The notes under the pieces are model-generated. The model had not been told where the DNA came from and made no database searches. It saw only the letters and a list, made by a program, of their open reading frames with translations. From contig CAVVTR010000008.1 in NCBI GenBank assembly GCA_963751245.1, forward strand, positions 310,001 to 374,000: a stretch of DNA of 64,000 bases, in the 5' to 3' direction. The position numbers were made by a program, and so were the translations under genes. This document shows positions 16,382 to 25,856 of this stretch, in pieces; within the stretch, counting starts at the first letter, position 1, and every line of letters starts with the position of its first letter. The DNA comes from CAVVTR01 sp963751245 (lineage in GTDB: Bacteria; Acidobacteriota; Thermoanaerobaculia; Thermoanaerobaculales; Thermoanaerobaculaceae).

Positions 16382-17998
16382 ATGGCACGAGGCGCTTCGA
16401 GGCTCGCAGCGATGGCGATGGTGGTGGTGCTCACCGGCACGGCGTGGGCCGCCGCGCCTCCCGGCTCCGGCGGCGCCCCGCAGGCCGCCCCCCCCTCCCT
16501 GGCCGCCCTGCAGGCACACCTGCGATTCCTGTCCGACGATCTCCTCGAGGGACGCGGCATCGGTACGCGCGGGGGCCGCCTGGCCGCGCTCTACATCGAG
16601 ACCGTCTTCCGGGCGGCGGGCCTGGCACCGGCGTTCGGCGACTCCTACCGGCAGACCGTTCCCATGACCGTATACGAGGCGGACCCCGACGCGAAGCTGA
16701 CCGTGACGTCGCCGGCGGGAACGGCCTCGCTCCGCTACGGCACCGACTTCGTCGGGCTCAACTTCGGCATCGCCTCCGGACAGGTCGCGGGCGAACCGCT
16801 CTTCGTCGGGTACGGCATCACCGCTCCCGGCGAGAAGTGGGACGACTACAAGGACACCGACGTCCGCGGGCGCATCCTCATCGGCTTCGTCAACGAGCCC
16901 GGCCGGACCACCCCGGACCGCTTCGCCGGGCGGGCACTCACCCTCTACGGGCGCTGGACCACCAAGTACGAGGAGGCGGCACGCCGGGGCGCCGCGGGGC
17001 TGATCCTCATCCACACCGACGCGGACGCGGGCTACGACTGGGACGTTGTGCGCAACTCCTGGGCCGGAGAGGCGTTCCGGCTCACCGACGACCCCGCCGT
17101 GCTGCCGCTCCAGCTGTGGATCACCGAGAAGCGGGCGCGCGAGATCCTCTCCGCCGCAGGCCTCGACCTCGACGCGCTGCGGGCCCGTGCAGAGCGTCCC
17201 GACTTCCGGCCGGTCCCTCTTCCCGTCCGGCTCGCCGTCACCGCCCGGCGGCGGGCGCGGCCGGCACAGGGCACCAACGTCGTCGGCGTGCTCCGCGGCA
17301 CGTCCGGCGAGCCGGCCCCCTCAATCGTTCTCTGCGCGCACTACGACCACTTCGGTGTGGGCAACTCCGTGGCCGGCGACGACATCTACAACGGCGCCGT
17401 CGACAACGGCTCGGCTCTCGCCGTGCTCCTCGGCCTCGCCCAGTCCTACGGCCGCGCTCCCGCCCGCGACACCCTCGTCTTCGCGGCGTGGGACGCTGAG
17501 GAGGAGGGGCTGCTGGGGTCCGCCTACTACACCCGGCACCCCGCCCTGCCGAACGCTGACACCCTGGCCGCGATCAACTTCGAGATGAGCAACGTGTGGG
17601 GACCGACGCGGGATGCTCTCGCCATCGGCGCCGATTCGTCCGACCTCGAGAGCCTGCTCACCGGCGTCCTCGCCAGTCGGAAGATGACCCTCACCCCCGA
17701 CGACGCTCCGGAGCAGGGGTTCTTCTTCCGCTCCGACCAGGCGTCCTTCGCCCGGGCGGGCGTCCCGGCGCTGTGGCTGGACACGGGGTTCGACGTCATC
17801 GGCCGGCCGGCGGGATGGGGGCGCGAGCAGAGGGCCGCCTACCGGGCCCACGCCTACCACAAGCCCAGCGACGAGTTCCAGCCTGACTGGGACCTCCGCG
17901 GCCTGGAGCAGCTGGGCGGCATCACCATCGACCTGGTGAAGGCCGTCGAGGGCGCCGGCCGCGTCGAGTTCAAGCCGGGTTCGGCGTTCTCCCGCTGA
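16382..17998 (+). CDS. Secreted M28-family zinc aminopeptidase
   Basis: A 538-residue exported peptidase: signal peptide (about 1-24), a PA-like insert (about 130-250), then an M28 catalytic domain. The metal ligands are visible in CAHYDHFG (His and Asp), GAVDNGS (bridging Asp) and WDAEEEG (catalytic Glu and ligand Glu), with a late Asp in FRSDQASF and His in HAYHKPSD. It probably removes N-terminal amino acids from peptides in the periplasm or outside. The ATG has a GGAGGGAGG site. A TATGGT about 40 bp upstream may be the -10. It converges on the aldo/keto reductase gene. Confidence 0.9.
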   Translation: MARGASRLAAMAMVVVLTGTAWAAAPPGSGGAPQAAPPSLAALQAHLRFLSDDLLEGRGIGTRGGRLAALYIETVFRAAGLAPAFGDSYRQTVPMTVYEADPDAKLTVTSPAGTASLRYGTDFVGLNFGIASGQVAGEPLFVGYGITAPGEKWDDYKDTDVRGRILIGFVNEPGRTTPDRFAGRALTLYGRWTTKYEEAARRGAAGLILIHTDADAGYDWDVVRNSWAGEAFRLTDDPAVLPLQLWITEKRAREILSAAGLDLDALRARAERPDFRPVPLPVRLAVTARRRARPAQGTNVVGVLRGTSGEPAPSIVLCAHYDHFGVGNSVAGDDIYNGAVDNGSALAVLLGLAQSYGRAPARDTLVFAAWDAEEEGLLGSAYYTRHPALPNADTLAAINFEMSNVWGPTRDALAIGADSSDLESLLTGVLASRKMTLTPDDAPEQGFFFRSDQASFARAGVPALWLDTGFDVIGRPAGWGREQRAAYRAHAYHKPSDEFQPDWDLRGLEQLGGITIDLVKAVEGAGRVEFKPGSAFSR

Positions 17999-17999
17999 G

Positions 18000-18016
18000 G
18001 CCGCCTTCCTGGCGGC
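18000..18016. terminator. Short GC hairpin between convergent genes
   Basis: GCCGCC-TTCCT-GGCGGC directly after the M28 peptidase stop. It has a perfect 6-bp stem but no T tract, so termination is uncertain. Confidence 0.35.
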
Positions 18017-18088
18017 GCTCGCCCCGCCGCTGTGACGCGGGGCCCGCGGCGGTACGCCCGTGCCGGCCCGCTCCCGCGTCCGCCGCGA

Positions 18089-19102
18089 TCACCGGCCGGG
18101 GCCCGCGTCGTGCGGACGCCGCTCCGGCGGTGCCATGAACTGCGGACCCACCGGGTCGCTGACCTCCTCGTCGACGATGCGATCGATCTCTGCGAGCCCC
18201 CCGGTGTCGAGGCTCCATCCCAGCGCCCCTCCGACCTCGTCGAGCTGGTCCGGGCGCCGCGCCCCCCACAGCGCCGTCGTCACCCCCGCCTGGTCCAACA
18301 GCCAGCGCACCGCCAGGTGGATGACGCGGCGGCCGTAGCGCTCCTGGGCGAAGCGGTCCAGCCTGGCGACCGCGCGCAGGTAGGCCTCGTACCGGGGCGG
18401 CTCGAACTTGGGGTCGATCTTGCGGAGGTCGTCGCCGGTGAACACCGTGTCCGCGGTCATGCGGCCCGACAGGAGGCCGCGGCACAGCGCGCCGTACGCG
18501 AGCACGCCCACCCCGTTGCTCCGGCAGTACGGCAGCACGTCGTCCTCGATTCCCCGCTCGAACAGGTTGTACGGGGGCTGGTCGGCGTGCAGCGGCGCCA
18601 CCGTCCGGAAGGCGTCCATCTGCGAGGCTGAGAAGTTGCTCACGCCGACGGCGCGGATCTTCCCCTGCCGCAGCAGGTCGGCCATGGCCCCTGCGGTCTC
18701 CTCCACTGGGGTCCCGGGATCCGGCCAGTGCACCTGGTAGAGGTCGATCACGTCGGTGCGCAGGCGGCGCAGCGAGTCCTCGACCTCGGCCACGATGCGC
18801 TGGCGGCTCGCGTTGCGGAAGACCCGGCCGTCCCGCCACTCGAGGGCCGCCTTGGTGGCCAGCACGACCCGGTTGCGCAGGCCGCCCTCGGCGAGCGCTC
18901 TGCCCACGATCTCCTCCGAGCGCCCGAAACCGTACACGGGCGCGGTGTCGACGAGGGTGATCCCCCGCTCCACCGCCTCGGAGAGCGTGCGGACGGCGGC
19001 CTCCTCGTCGGTCCCTCCCCACATCCAGCCGCCCATGGCCCACGTCCCCAGCCCGATCCGCGACACCTCGATGCCGGATTCCCCGATGCGCGTCGTCTCC
19101 AC
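18089..19102 (-). CDS. Aldo/keto reductase
   Basis: A 337-residue NADPH-dependent oxidoreductase with a TIM-barrel fold. The catalytic tetrad is recognisable: Asp in LVDTAPVYG, Tyr in the same segment, Lys in VLATKAALEW and His in YQVHWPD. A late ALWGARRPDQLDEV block is the cofactor-binding region. The sequence belongs to the large 'aldo/keto reductase, general stress/GSP69-like' branch, and its natural substrate cannot be read from it. GTG is preceded by GGGAGGGG. Confidence 0.9.
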   Translation of the reverse strand: METTRIGESGIEVSRIGLGTWAMGGWMWGGTDEEAAVRTLSEAVERGITLVDTAPVYGFGRSEEIVGRALAEGGLRNRVVLATKAALEWRDGRVFRNASRQRIVAEVEDSLRRLRTDVIDLYQVHWPDPGTPVEETAGAMADLLRQGKIRAVGVSNFSASQMDAFRTVAPLHADQPPYNLFERGIEDDVLPYCRSNGVGVLAYGALCRGLLSGRMTADTVFTGDDLRKIDPKFEPPRYEAYLRAVARLDRFAQERYGRRVIHLAVRWLLDQAGVTTALWGARRPDQLDEVGGALGWSLDTGGLAEIDRIVDEEVSDPVGPQFMAPPERRPHDAGPGR

Positions 19103-19183
19103 GGTCCCCTCCCTGCCCTCCAGGACACCCCCCGCTCCCGCCCCATTCCCGGCCGTAGCGCTCGCGGACGCGACCCGGCCACG

Positions 19184-19200
19184 TATACTTCCGGCCCGTG
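19184..19200 (+). promoter_or_regulatory. Leaderless-type promoter of the symporter-truD operon
   Basis: TATACT (19184-19189), eight bases, then the GTG start of the symporter. No Shine-Dalgarno sequence is present. Confidence 0.5.
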
Positions 19201-20559
19201 GACGGTCTGGTAGGCGGCGCGCTCCTCCTGTACGCGGCGGCTCTCGTCGCGCTGGCGTGGCGTCGCCGCTCCCAGGGTGTCCTGGACTACCTCCTCGCCG
19301 GCCGCCGCCTCACCACCCCGGCGTTCGTGGCCACCCTCGTGGCCACCTGGTACGGGGGCGTCCTCGGCGTGGGCGAGTTCTCCTACCGCTACGGCATCGC
19401 CAACTGGCTCGTCTTCGGCGTGCCCTACTACGTGGCGGCGCTCCTCTTCGGGTTCCTCCTGGCCGCGCGGGCGCGCCGCACCGCCGCCCTCTCGATCCCC
19501 GACCAGCTCGGTGCCATCTACGGGACCACCGCCGCGAGGATCGGCGCATCCCTGGTGCTGCTCATGGCGCTCCCCGCGGCCTACGTGCTGATGCTCGGCG
19601 AGCTCGCCGGCGTCTATCTCGGCGCCGCGCTGCCGTGGGCCGTGGCCGGCTGCACCCTCTTCGTCATCGTCACCGTCGCCGCGGGGGGGTTCCGCAACGT
19701 CGTCGACACCAACGCGCTGCAGTTCGTGCTCATGTTCGGCGCCTTCGCGCTCCTGCTCCCCGTGGCCCTGCACAGGGCGGGGGGGCTCGCCGCCGTGTGG
19801 CACGCCCTGCCCCCCGCCAACCGCACCTGGGACGGCGGCATGGGTCCGCAGTTCGTCCTCGTGTGGTACGTCATCGCCCTGCAGACCCTGGTCGAGCCCA
19901 CCTTCTACCAGCGCTGCTACGCGGCCCGCTCTCCGGCGGTGGCCCGCAACGGCGTGCTCGTCTCCATCGTCTTCTGGATCGTGTTCGACGGCCTCACCAC
20001 CCTGTCCGGGCTGGCCGCCCGCGTGCTCCTCCCGCACCTCGCCGACCCCGTCCTCTCCTACCCCGAGCTCGGCCGGCTGGTGCTGCCCCCCGTGGCCAAC
20101 GCGCTCTTCGCCGTGGGGCTGTTCGCCACCGTCATGTCCACCGCCCACTCCTACCTGTTCCTGGCCGCCTCCACCATCGGGCACGACATCGTGCCGGGGC
20201 TCGCCGCCCGCGCGGACCAGAGGCGCTGGACGATGGCCGGACTGCTGGCCAGCGGTGCCGCGGCGGTGGCGCTGGCCCTGGCGCTGCGCAGCGTCGTCGC
20301 CATCTGGCACGACGTGGGGAGCATCGTCACCTCGGCGCTGCTGCTGCCGCTGGGGCTGGCCCACGCCGCGCCGCGCTGGCGCTACCGCCCCGGGTGGGCG
20401 GTGGCGGCCATGGTGTCCGCCACGGTCGTCGCCACGGCCTGGATCCTGGCCAGGGACGGCCAGGGGGCGTACCCTCTCGGCCTGGAACCGGTCTTCCCGG
20501 CCCTGGGCGTCGCGGCCCTCGCGTGGGTGGCGGACCGGATCGGAGCGTCCCGTCGATGA
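19198..20559 (+). CDS. Sodium:solute symporter (SSS family)
   Basis: A 453-residue inner-membrane protein with about 12-13 hydrophobic helices. The N-terminus (DYLLAGRRLTTPAF, then ATWYGGVLGVGE) matches the first helices of the SSS family, as does the mid-protein LVEPTFYQRCYAARS. The substrate (sugar, amino acid, proline or another organic solute) cannot be told. The GTG start lies eight bases after TATACT with no Shine-Dalgarno sequence. The truD start codon overlaps its stop as ATGA, so the pair is one transcript. Confidence 0.88.
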   Translation: MDGLVGGALLLYAAALVALAWRRRSQGVLDYLLAGRRLTTPAFVATLVATWYGGVLGVGEFSYRYGIANWLVFGVPYYVAALLFGFLLAARARRTAALSIPDQLGAIYGTTAARIGASLVLLMALPAAYVLMLGELAGVYLGAALPWAVAGCTLFVIVTVAAGGFRNVVDTNALQFVLMFGAFALLLPVALHRAGGLAAVWHALPPANRTWDGGMGPQFVLVWYVIALQTLVEPTFYQRCYAARSPAVARNGVLVSIVFWIVFDGLTTLSGLAARVLLPHLADPVLSYPELGRLVLPPVANALFAVGLFATVMSTAHSYLFLAASTIGHDIVPGLAARADQRRWTMAGLLASGAAAVALALALRSVVAIWHDVGSIVTSALLLPLGLAHAAPRWRYRPGWAVAAMVSATVVATAWILARDGQGAYPLGLEPVFPALGVAALAWVADRIGASRR

Positions 20560-21749
20560 GCGCAACGGCCAGCAGCATCCCCTACAAGCTCAAGGTCGTC
20601 CCGGAGGATTTCAGGGTCGACGAGCTCGCCGACATCGAGGCTGCCCAGGACGGTGCCTTCGGGCTCTACCGGCTGACCAAGCGGGAGTGGAACACCGCCG
20701 ACCTCGTCCACAGGCTCGCCCGGCAGCTCGGCGTGCCCCGTTCGGCGATGGCGTTCGGCGGGCGCAAGGACCGCCACGCCCTGACCACCCAGCTCGTCAC
20801 CATCAAGGACCCCCGTGACCTCACCCTGACCACCGAGGCATACTCCCTCGAACGGGTCGGGGCCGTGGCGCGGCCCATGGCGCCGGCGCTGCTCACCGGC
20901 AACCGGTTCACCGTCACGCTCCGCTCCCTCACCGGGGACGGCGCGACGGTGCTGGACGAAAACGTTGCGGCGGTGCGCCGCGACGGCGTCCCCAACTACT
21001 TCGACGACCAGCGCTTCGGCTCCTACGACCGGGAGGGCGGGTTCGCGGCGCTGCACCTCCTGCGCGGGGAGTGGGAGGAAGCGCTGAAGCTCATCCTGGC
21101 GCGTGACCGGCGAGGCGATCCCAGCGCGGAGCGGCGCCGGAGGGCGTACTTCCGCGAGCACTGGTGGCGCTGGGACGAGTGCCTCGCCGGCGCCTCCAGC
21201 GCAGCCGAGCGCAACGTCTTCGATTTCCTGGCACGCCGCGGCTCCGACTACGCCGCCGCGGTGAACCGGCTCCCCCACGACCTCCTCTCCATGATCCTGT
21301 CCGCGTACCAGTCCTTTCTGTGGAACGGGACCGCACGCGCCCTCCTCGCCTCCGCGGCCGGCCGCGCCGCCGAGGTACCCGGTGTCGCCGGGTCCTACCT
21401 CTTCCCCCTCGCGGTGCCGCCGGAGGCGGCTGGCCGCCTCCGCGCCCTCGTGCTGCCCACGGCGGACGCCAGGACGGTGCCCGCGGACCCGGAAGCGGCC
21501 CGCGTCTACCACGCTCTCCTCGAGCACGAAAGGCTCACCGTAAGGTCGTTCCGCCTCCGCGAGGTTCACAGGGCGTTCTTCCGCTCGTCGCCCCGGCCGC
21601 TCCTCGTGGAGCCTGCCGGGCTGGAGGCCTCCGGTCCCGCCGAGGACGAGCTCTCACCCGGGCGCCTGAAGGTCACGCTGAGGTTCGTGCTGCCACCGGG
21701 CTCCTACGCGACCATGGTGGTCAAGCGGCTCACCCTGACGGGTGCCTGA
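20556..21749 (+). CDS. truD: tRNA pseudouridine(13) synthase
   Basis: Makes pseudouridine at position 13 of certain tRNAs. The 397-residue protein has the TruD catalytic motif GGRKDRHA (Asp72), the early IPYKLKVVPEDFRVDE segment, the NYFDDQRFGS block and the SAYQSFLWN motif, in family order. An open frame extends far upstream only as a reading shadow. The ATG overlaps the symporter stop by 4 bp. Pairing with a solute symporter has no obvious functional logic. It has the normal family length and no sign of damage. Confidence 0.94.
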   Translation: MSATASSIPYKLKVVPEDFRVDELADIEAAQDGAFGLYRLTKREWNTADLVHRLARQLGVPRSAMAFGGRKDRHALTTQLVTIKDPRDLTLTTEAYSLERVGAVARPMAPALLTGNRFTVTLRSLTGDGATVLDENVAAVRRDGVPNYFDDQRFGSYDREGGFAALHLLRGEWEEALKLILARDRRGDPSAERRRRAYFREHWWRWDECLAGASSAAERNVFDFLARRGSDYAAAVNRLPHDLLSMILSAYQSFLWNGTARALLASAAGRAAEVPGVAGSYLFPLAVPPEAAGRLRALVLPTADARTVPADPEAARVYHALLEHERLTVRSFRLREVHRAFFRSSPRPLLVEPAGLEASGPAEDELSPGRLKVTLRFVLPPGSYATMVVKRLTLTGA

Positions 21750-21793
21750 GGGCCGCCGAGTGGCCCCGCGGCGCTCCCGGAGACCCGTCCCCG

Positions 21794-21816
21794 CGTGACG
21801 GAACCGTGACGTCACG
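21794..21816. promoter_or_regulatory. Repeated CGTGACG with embedded palindrome upstream of ilvE
   Basis: CGTGACG occurs at 21794-21800 and again at 21805-21811. The second copy is part of the 12-bp perfect palindrome CGTGACGTCACG. It lies about 25-45 bp upstream of TACGGT and TACCCT hexamers and could be an operator. Confidence 0.3.
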
Positions 21817-21917
21817 CCCGTGCAAATCTCTCCTGGTTACGGTACCCTACGGGCGCCGGCCCGGGGACCGGGGCCGCTGACCTCGCAGTGGGCGCACGCC
21901 CGGAAAGGAAACGTCGC

Positions 21918-22982
21918 ATGGACATTCGGGACAACTCCGTCAACCGCCAGCCCGAGGCGCCCCTCGATCCCGCCACGCTTCCGTTCGGCAAGACGTTCGC
22001 CCCCAACATGTTCATGATGGAGTGGAACGAGGGCACGGGATGGCGCGATCCCCGGCTCGTCCCATTCGGCCCCCTCACCCTCTCCCCCGCCGCCATGGTC
22101 CTGCACTACGGCCAGGAGATCTTCGAGGGCCTCAAGGCGTTCCGGCACGCCGACGGCTCCGTCCACATCTTCCGGCCCGACCGCAACGCCGCCCGGTTCA
22201 ACCGCTCGGCCTGCCGCATGTCGATGCCGGAGGTTCCCGAGGACGACCAGATCCAGGCCATGCTCGCCCTGGTCGCCACCGCCCACGACTGGGTGCCGCC
22301 ATCCCCCGGCTCGCTCTACATCAGGCCGGCGATGATCGCCACCGAGGAGGCCCTGGGCGTGCGCTCCTCGCGGAGCTACCTGTACTTCATCCTCATCGGG
22401 CCTACCGGTCCCTACTTCAGGACGGACGGCAACAAGGCGGTCCGCATCATGGTGGCGCGGGACTGGGTCCGCGCCGCGCCCGGCGGCACCGGGGCGGCCA
22501 AGACCGGCGGGAACTACGCCGCGTCCCTGCTCGCAGGGGCCGTGGCGCGCCGGCAGGGCGCCGACCAGGTGCTGTGGCTCGACGCCGTGGAGCGGCGGCA
22601 CGTGGAGGAGGTCGGGGCCATGAACATCATGTTCGTCCTCGACGGCGTGGTCACCACCGCGCCCACCTCCGGGACCATCCTCGAGGGCGTGACGCGGGAG
22701 AGCGTCGCGGTGCTCTGCCGGGAGCTGGGCCTCCCCTTCGTGGAGCGCGCCATCCACATCGAGGAGATCGTCAACGGCCTCGAGAAGGGCGACTGCACGG
22801 AGATCTTCGGCTGCGGCACCGCCGCCGTCATCTCCGCCGTCGGGGAGCTGGCCGACGGGGACAAGGTCTACCGCGTCGGCGGGGGCACCGAGGGACCGGT
22901 GGCCCGCCGCCTCCGCGAGACGCTCCAGGGGATCCAGACCGGCGCCGTCCCGGACAACCACGGCTGGCTCGTCCGGGCCTGA
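21918..22982 (+). CDS. ilvE: Branched-chain amino acid aminotransferase
   Basis: Last step of leucine, isoleucine and valine synthesis and first step of their breakdown, PLP-dependent and cytoplasmic. The 354-residue length matches the larger (type II) BCAT group. The PLP lysine is Lys195 in AAKTGGNYAASLLAG; RPDRNAARFNRSA and the EIFGCGTAAVI motif are also present. The ATG has GGAAAGGAAA upstream and was preferred over an in-frame ATG ten codons earlier without a site. No attenuator-like leader peptide was found. A GC hairpin terminator follows, shared with the converging kinase gene. Confidence 0.95.
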   Translation: MDIRDNSVNRQPEAPLDPATLPFGKTFAPNMFMMEWNEGTGWRDPRLVPFGPLTLSPAAMVLHYGQEIFEGLKAFRHADGSVHIFRPDRNAARFNRSACRMSMPEVPEDDQIQAMLALVATAHDWVPPSPGSLYIRPAMIATEEALGVRSSRSYLYFILIGPTGPYFRTDGNKAVRIMVARDWVRAAPGGTGAAKTGGNYAASLLAGAVARRQGADQVLWLDAVERRHVEEVGAMNIMFVLDGVVTTAPTSGTILEGVTRESVAVLCRELGLPFVERAIHIEEIVNGLEKGDCTEIFGCGTAAVISAVGELADGDKVYRVGGGTEGPVARRLRETLQGIQTGAVPDNHGWLVRA

Positions 22983-23011
22983 CCGCCCCCCCGTTCCGTC
23001 CTGCCACACCC

Positions 23012-23036
23012 GGAGGCGGCGCGCGGCGCCGCCTCC
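23012..23036. terminator. Bidirectional GC hairpin between ilvE and the kinase/FG-GAP gene
   Basis: A perfect 11-bp stem GGAGGCGGCGC / GCGCCGCCTCC with a GCG loop, placed between two convergent genes. No U tract is seen on the ilvE side. Confidence 0.5.
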
Positions 23037-23043
23037 TCCGCTC

Positions 23044-25813
23044 TCAGATGTCGGTCCGCGCCGGAGGGGGACCAGCGGGGCGGTGCACGCCGGCGAGGAC
23101 CTCGCGCACCAGGATCGACGGCAGCAGGCCCGGACGCAGCTCACCCTCCAGCCCCCTGGCCTCCCTGACCGCAGCCTCCTCCCGCCCCGCCTGCTCCAGC
23201 GCCACCGTGTGCAGGGCCCGCACCAGGTTGCGCAGCTGCAGCGCCGCCAGGTCGTCGCGCGCAGGGATCCGCATGGCGTTGTCCAGCTGCCCGAGCAGGG
23301 TGAGCGCCCCACCGGCGTCGCCGCGCCCGAGAAGGGCGGCGGCCTGGGCCATCCGCCCCTCCCACACGGCATCCGGGTTGTCCTTGACGAAGGCTTCCAT
23401 GGCCTCGGCGTCGCCGGGGCGGGTGCGTCCGAGGCGCCAGCGGGCCAGGCAGGCGAGGGCGCTGCCGGCGGGGGCGAACGCGTACGAAGTGGCCGCGCAG
23501 TCCGAGGCGCCGACACGGTCCCACCACAGGTCCGCGCGCGCCCACAGCGCCGCCGTCAGCCCGACTCTGTCCGGCGCTCTGAGGTTCGCCCAATCGCTCA
23601 TCCGTGCTACTGCGGAGTTGACCATCGACTCGTCGCGGAGGCACACGCCGAGCCTCAGGAGAAGATGGGCGAAGTCGTAGCCGCACGACGGCGCCGTGAA
23701 GTTGCCAAGAGCGTCGCCGATCGCGTGACGCGCCGCCGTCAGATCGCCGGTCACCGCGAGGAGGTTCGCGAGGCCGTAGCTCGTCCGTCCGGGCCCTGTG
23801 GCGGCGGCCGCGCTCTTGAGGATCCTCAGCGCATCTCCGTTGTCCCCGGACCTCGCCAGCGCCCGCGCCACGGACACGTCGAGTATCGCCCGGTAGGGCT
23901 GTTCCGCGAGAAGACTGGCGAACTTCTGCGAGGCTTCGCGGTAGAACCGGAGGATCGAAGGCGCGCCGAGCAGCCTGTCGGCTCCCGACACGAGACGCAT
24001 CCTGTCTGTGAGGAAGGCGAGGCGGAGTTGGCGAAAATCCCTTCCCGCGTTGGGGCCCGGCACCGGGTTCCCGAAGCGATCGAGCCTTCGCCGGCCGCCG
24101 GTGAGGCTCATGACCGCCTCGCCAGCCGCGTCGACGGTGAGCTGGGAAGACCCCGCGGACTCGCCGAGGATGGTATAGGCGGCCCACGTGAGCCAGCCGT
24201 TGTAGTCCCCCCAGACGATCCCGGTTGCGTCGGGTGAGCCCAACCAAGCCTTCTCGCCGGTGCGCGTCCTCGAGCCTGGGGACTCAACCACGATCTCACC
24301 CACCACCGCCGTCATGGCGAGCCGGTTGTTCACCGCCGCGAAGCGCAGGTGGCCGGCTCCTTCGGAAGGCACGGTCACCACGTCGGAGATCCACCCGGAA
24401 TGGACGAGAAGTGGCTCCCAGAGGCCGAACTTGGGCCAGTAGACTTCTAGCACGGAGGGATAGAAGTTGCGCTGGTTGCACCACAGCACCACCTCGGGCA
24501 GGCCGTCGCCGTCGACGTCCAGCAGCTTCGCCCGCGGCATCAGCAGCTTGGGGTACGGGAACTCCCAGGAAGCGGGAGCAGGTTCTCCGGGTGGGCTTTG
24601 GCGACGACGACGCCGTCGTTGCGGACGACCACGACTTCGCTGAGCCGGCCCAACCCCTCTGCCCGGTCGATCCCCGTGCCGTATGCGACAACGACGCTCT
24701 CGTCGTGCCCGTCGCCGTCCAGGTCGGCCCGCTCCACCTGCCGCACCGGGTTGTCCAGCGGGACACTCCAGGTGCGGTGGCCGGACGCGTCGTAGCCCGT
24801 GACGGTGCTCGCCGGGCCTCCACTCGCACCGTGGGGTGCCGCCGCCACGCCAGGTGCGCGGCCGCCGCGACGACGAGCACCACGAGAGCGCCCAGCGCCG
24901 CGTTCCGCGCCCCGCTCCGCCACACCCGCCGCGACAGCCCCACCCGCTTCGCCTCGAGCGCCCGCAGTGCCGCGCCCGCGTTCCCGAACCGGTCCTCCGG
25001 ACGCTTCTCGAGCAGTCGCATGACGAAGCGCGCCAGCCACCGGGGGCAGTCGGGGCGCCGCCGGCGCGGGTCCACCGGCGTCTCCCGGAGGTGCCTGTCC
25101 GCCACCTGGTACTGCGACGCCGCCTCGAACGGCGGCCGGCCGGTGATCAGCTCGTAGAGGGTCGCCCCCAGGGAGTAGAGGTCGCTCGCAGGGACGGCGG
25201 GCTCCCCGCGCAGCTGCTCCGGGCTCATGTACACCGGCGTGCCAACGGCCACGGCCGTGCGCGTGAGACCGCCATCACCGTCGAGCTGGCGGACCAGCCC
25301 CAGGTCCCCCAGCCGCACCCGCCCGTCCTCGTCCAGGAGGAGGTTCGAGGGCTTCACGTCGCGGTGCACCACCCGCCGCTCGTGCAGGTACGCCAGCGCG
25401 GAAAGGGTGTCCCGCGCCACCGCCACGACGTCCCGGGCCGACGGCCGCGGCCGCCCCGGATCGCCGAGGCTGCCGCCGCGTACCCACTCCATCACCACCG
25501 CCAGGCGGCCCTCCACCTCCACGAGCTCGAACATCCGCACCAGGTTGGGGTGCTGGAGAGCCCGCCCGAGCCGCACCTCCCGCCGCAGGCGCTCCCGCGC
25601 CTCCTCCGAGAGCTCCTCGCGGAAGACCTTGACCGCGACCTCCTCGCCCAGCTCCAGGTCCCGGGCCAGCCACACCTCGGCCTGTCCCCCGACACCGAGA
25701 CGGCGCACCGGCCGCCACCGCGCCGGCAGCGACACCGGCGAGCGCGACCCCGGCCGGCCGTCGCCCGGCACCGTCATCGTGGGACGGTGGCAGCCGGCGG
25801 CCTCGGCCGTCAT
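23044..25813 (-). CDS. Transmembrane Ser/Thr protein kinase with FG-GAP and TPR-like extracytoplasmic region, two frameshifts
   Basis: Three consecutive frames give one receptor-like kinase of about 923 residues. Residues 33-285 are a PknB-type kinase: VAVK (Lys62), HRDVKPSN (Asp152), DLG instead of DFG (Asp170), and SPE for APE. One membrane helix follows at 304-322. The outer part has two calcium-type DxDGDG motifs (LDGDGHDE and VDGDGLPE) of FG-GAP/VCBS repeats, then helical TPR-like repeats to the C-terminus. Frame changes fall near 24811-24820, right after the membrane helix, and near 24571-24577, between the FG-GAP motifs. One extra base at each restores the frame and total length. Its role is probably sensing outside and phosphorylating inside; targets are unknown. 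Confidence 0.7.
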
Positions 25814-25856
25814 GGCGTCAGGGTCCCCGCCGCAGGCCGCGCCGGAGGGCGGAGGA

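Noticed and set aside
18756..20555. Open frame extending truD far upstream
   Set aside because: It reads through the symporter gene in another frame; TruD begins at the ATG that overlaps the symporter stop.
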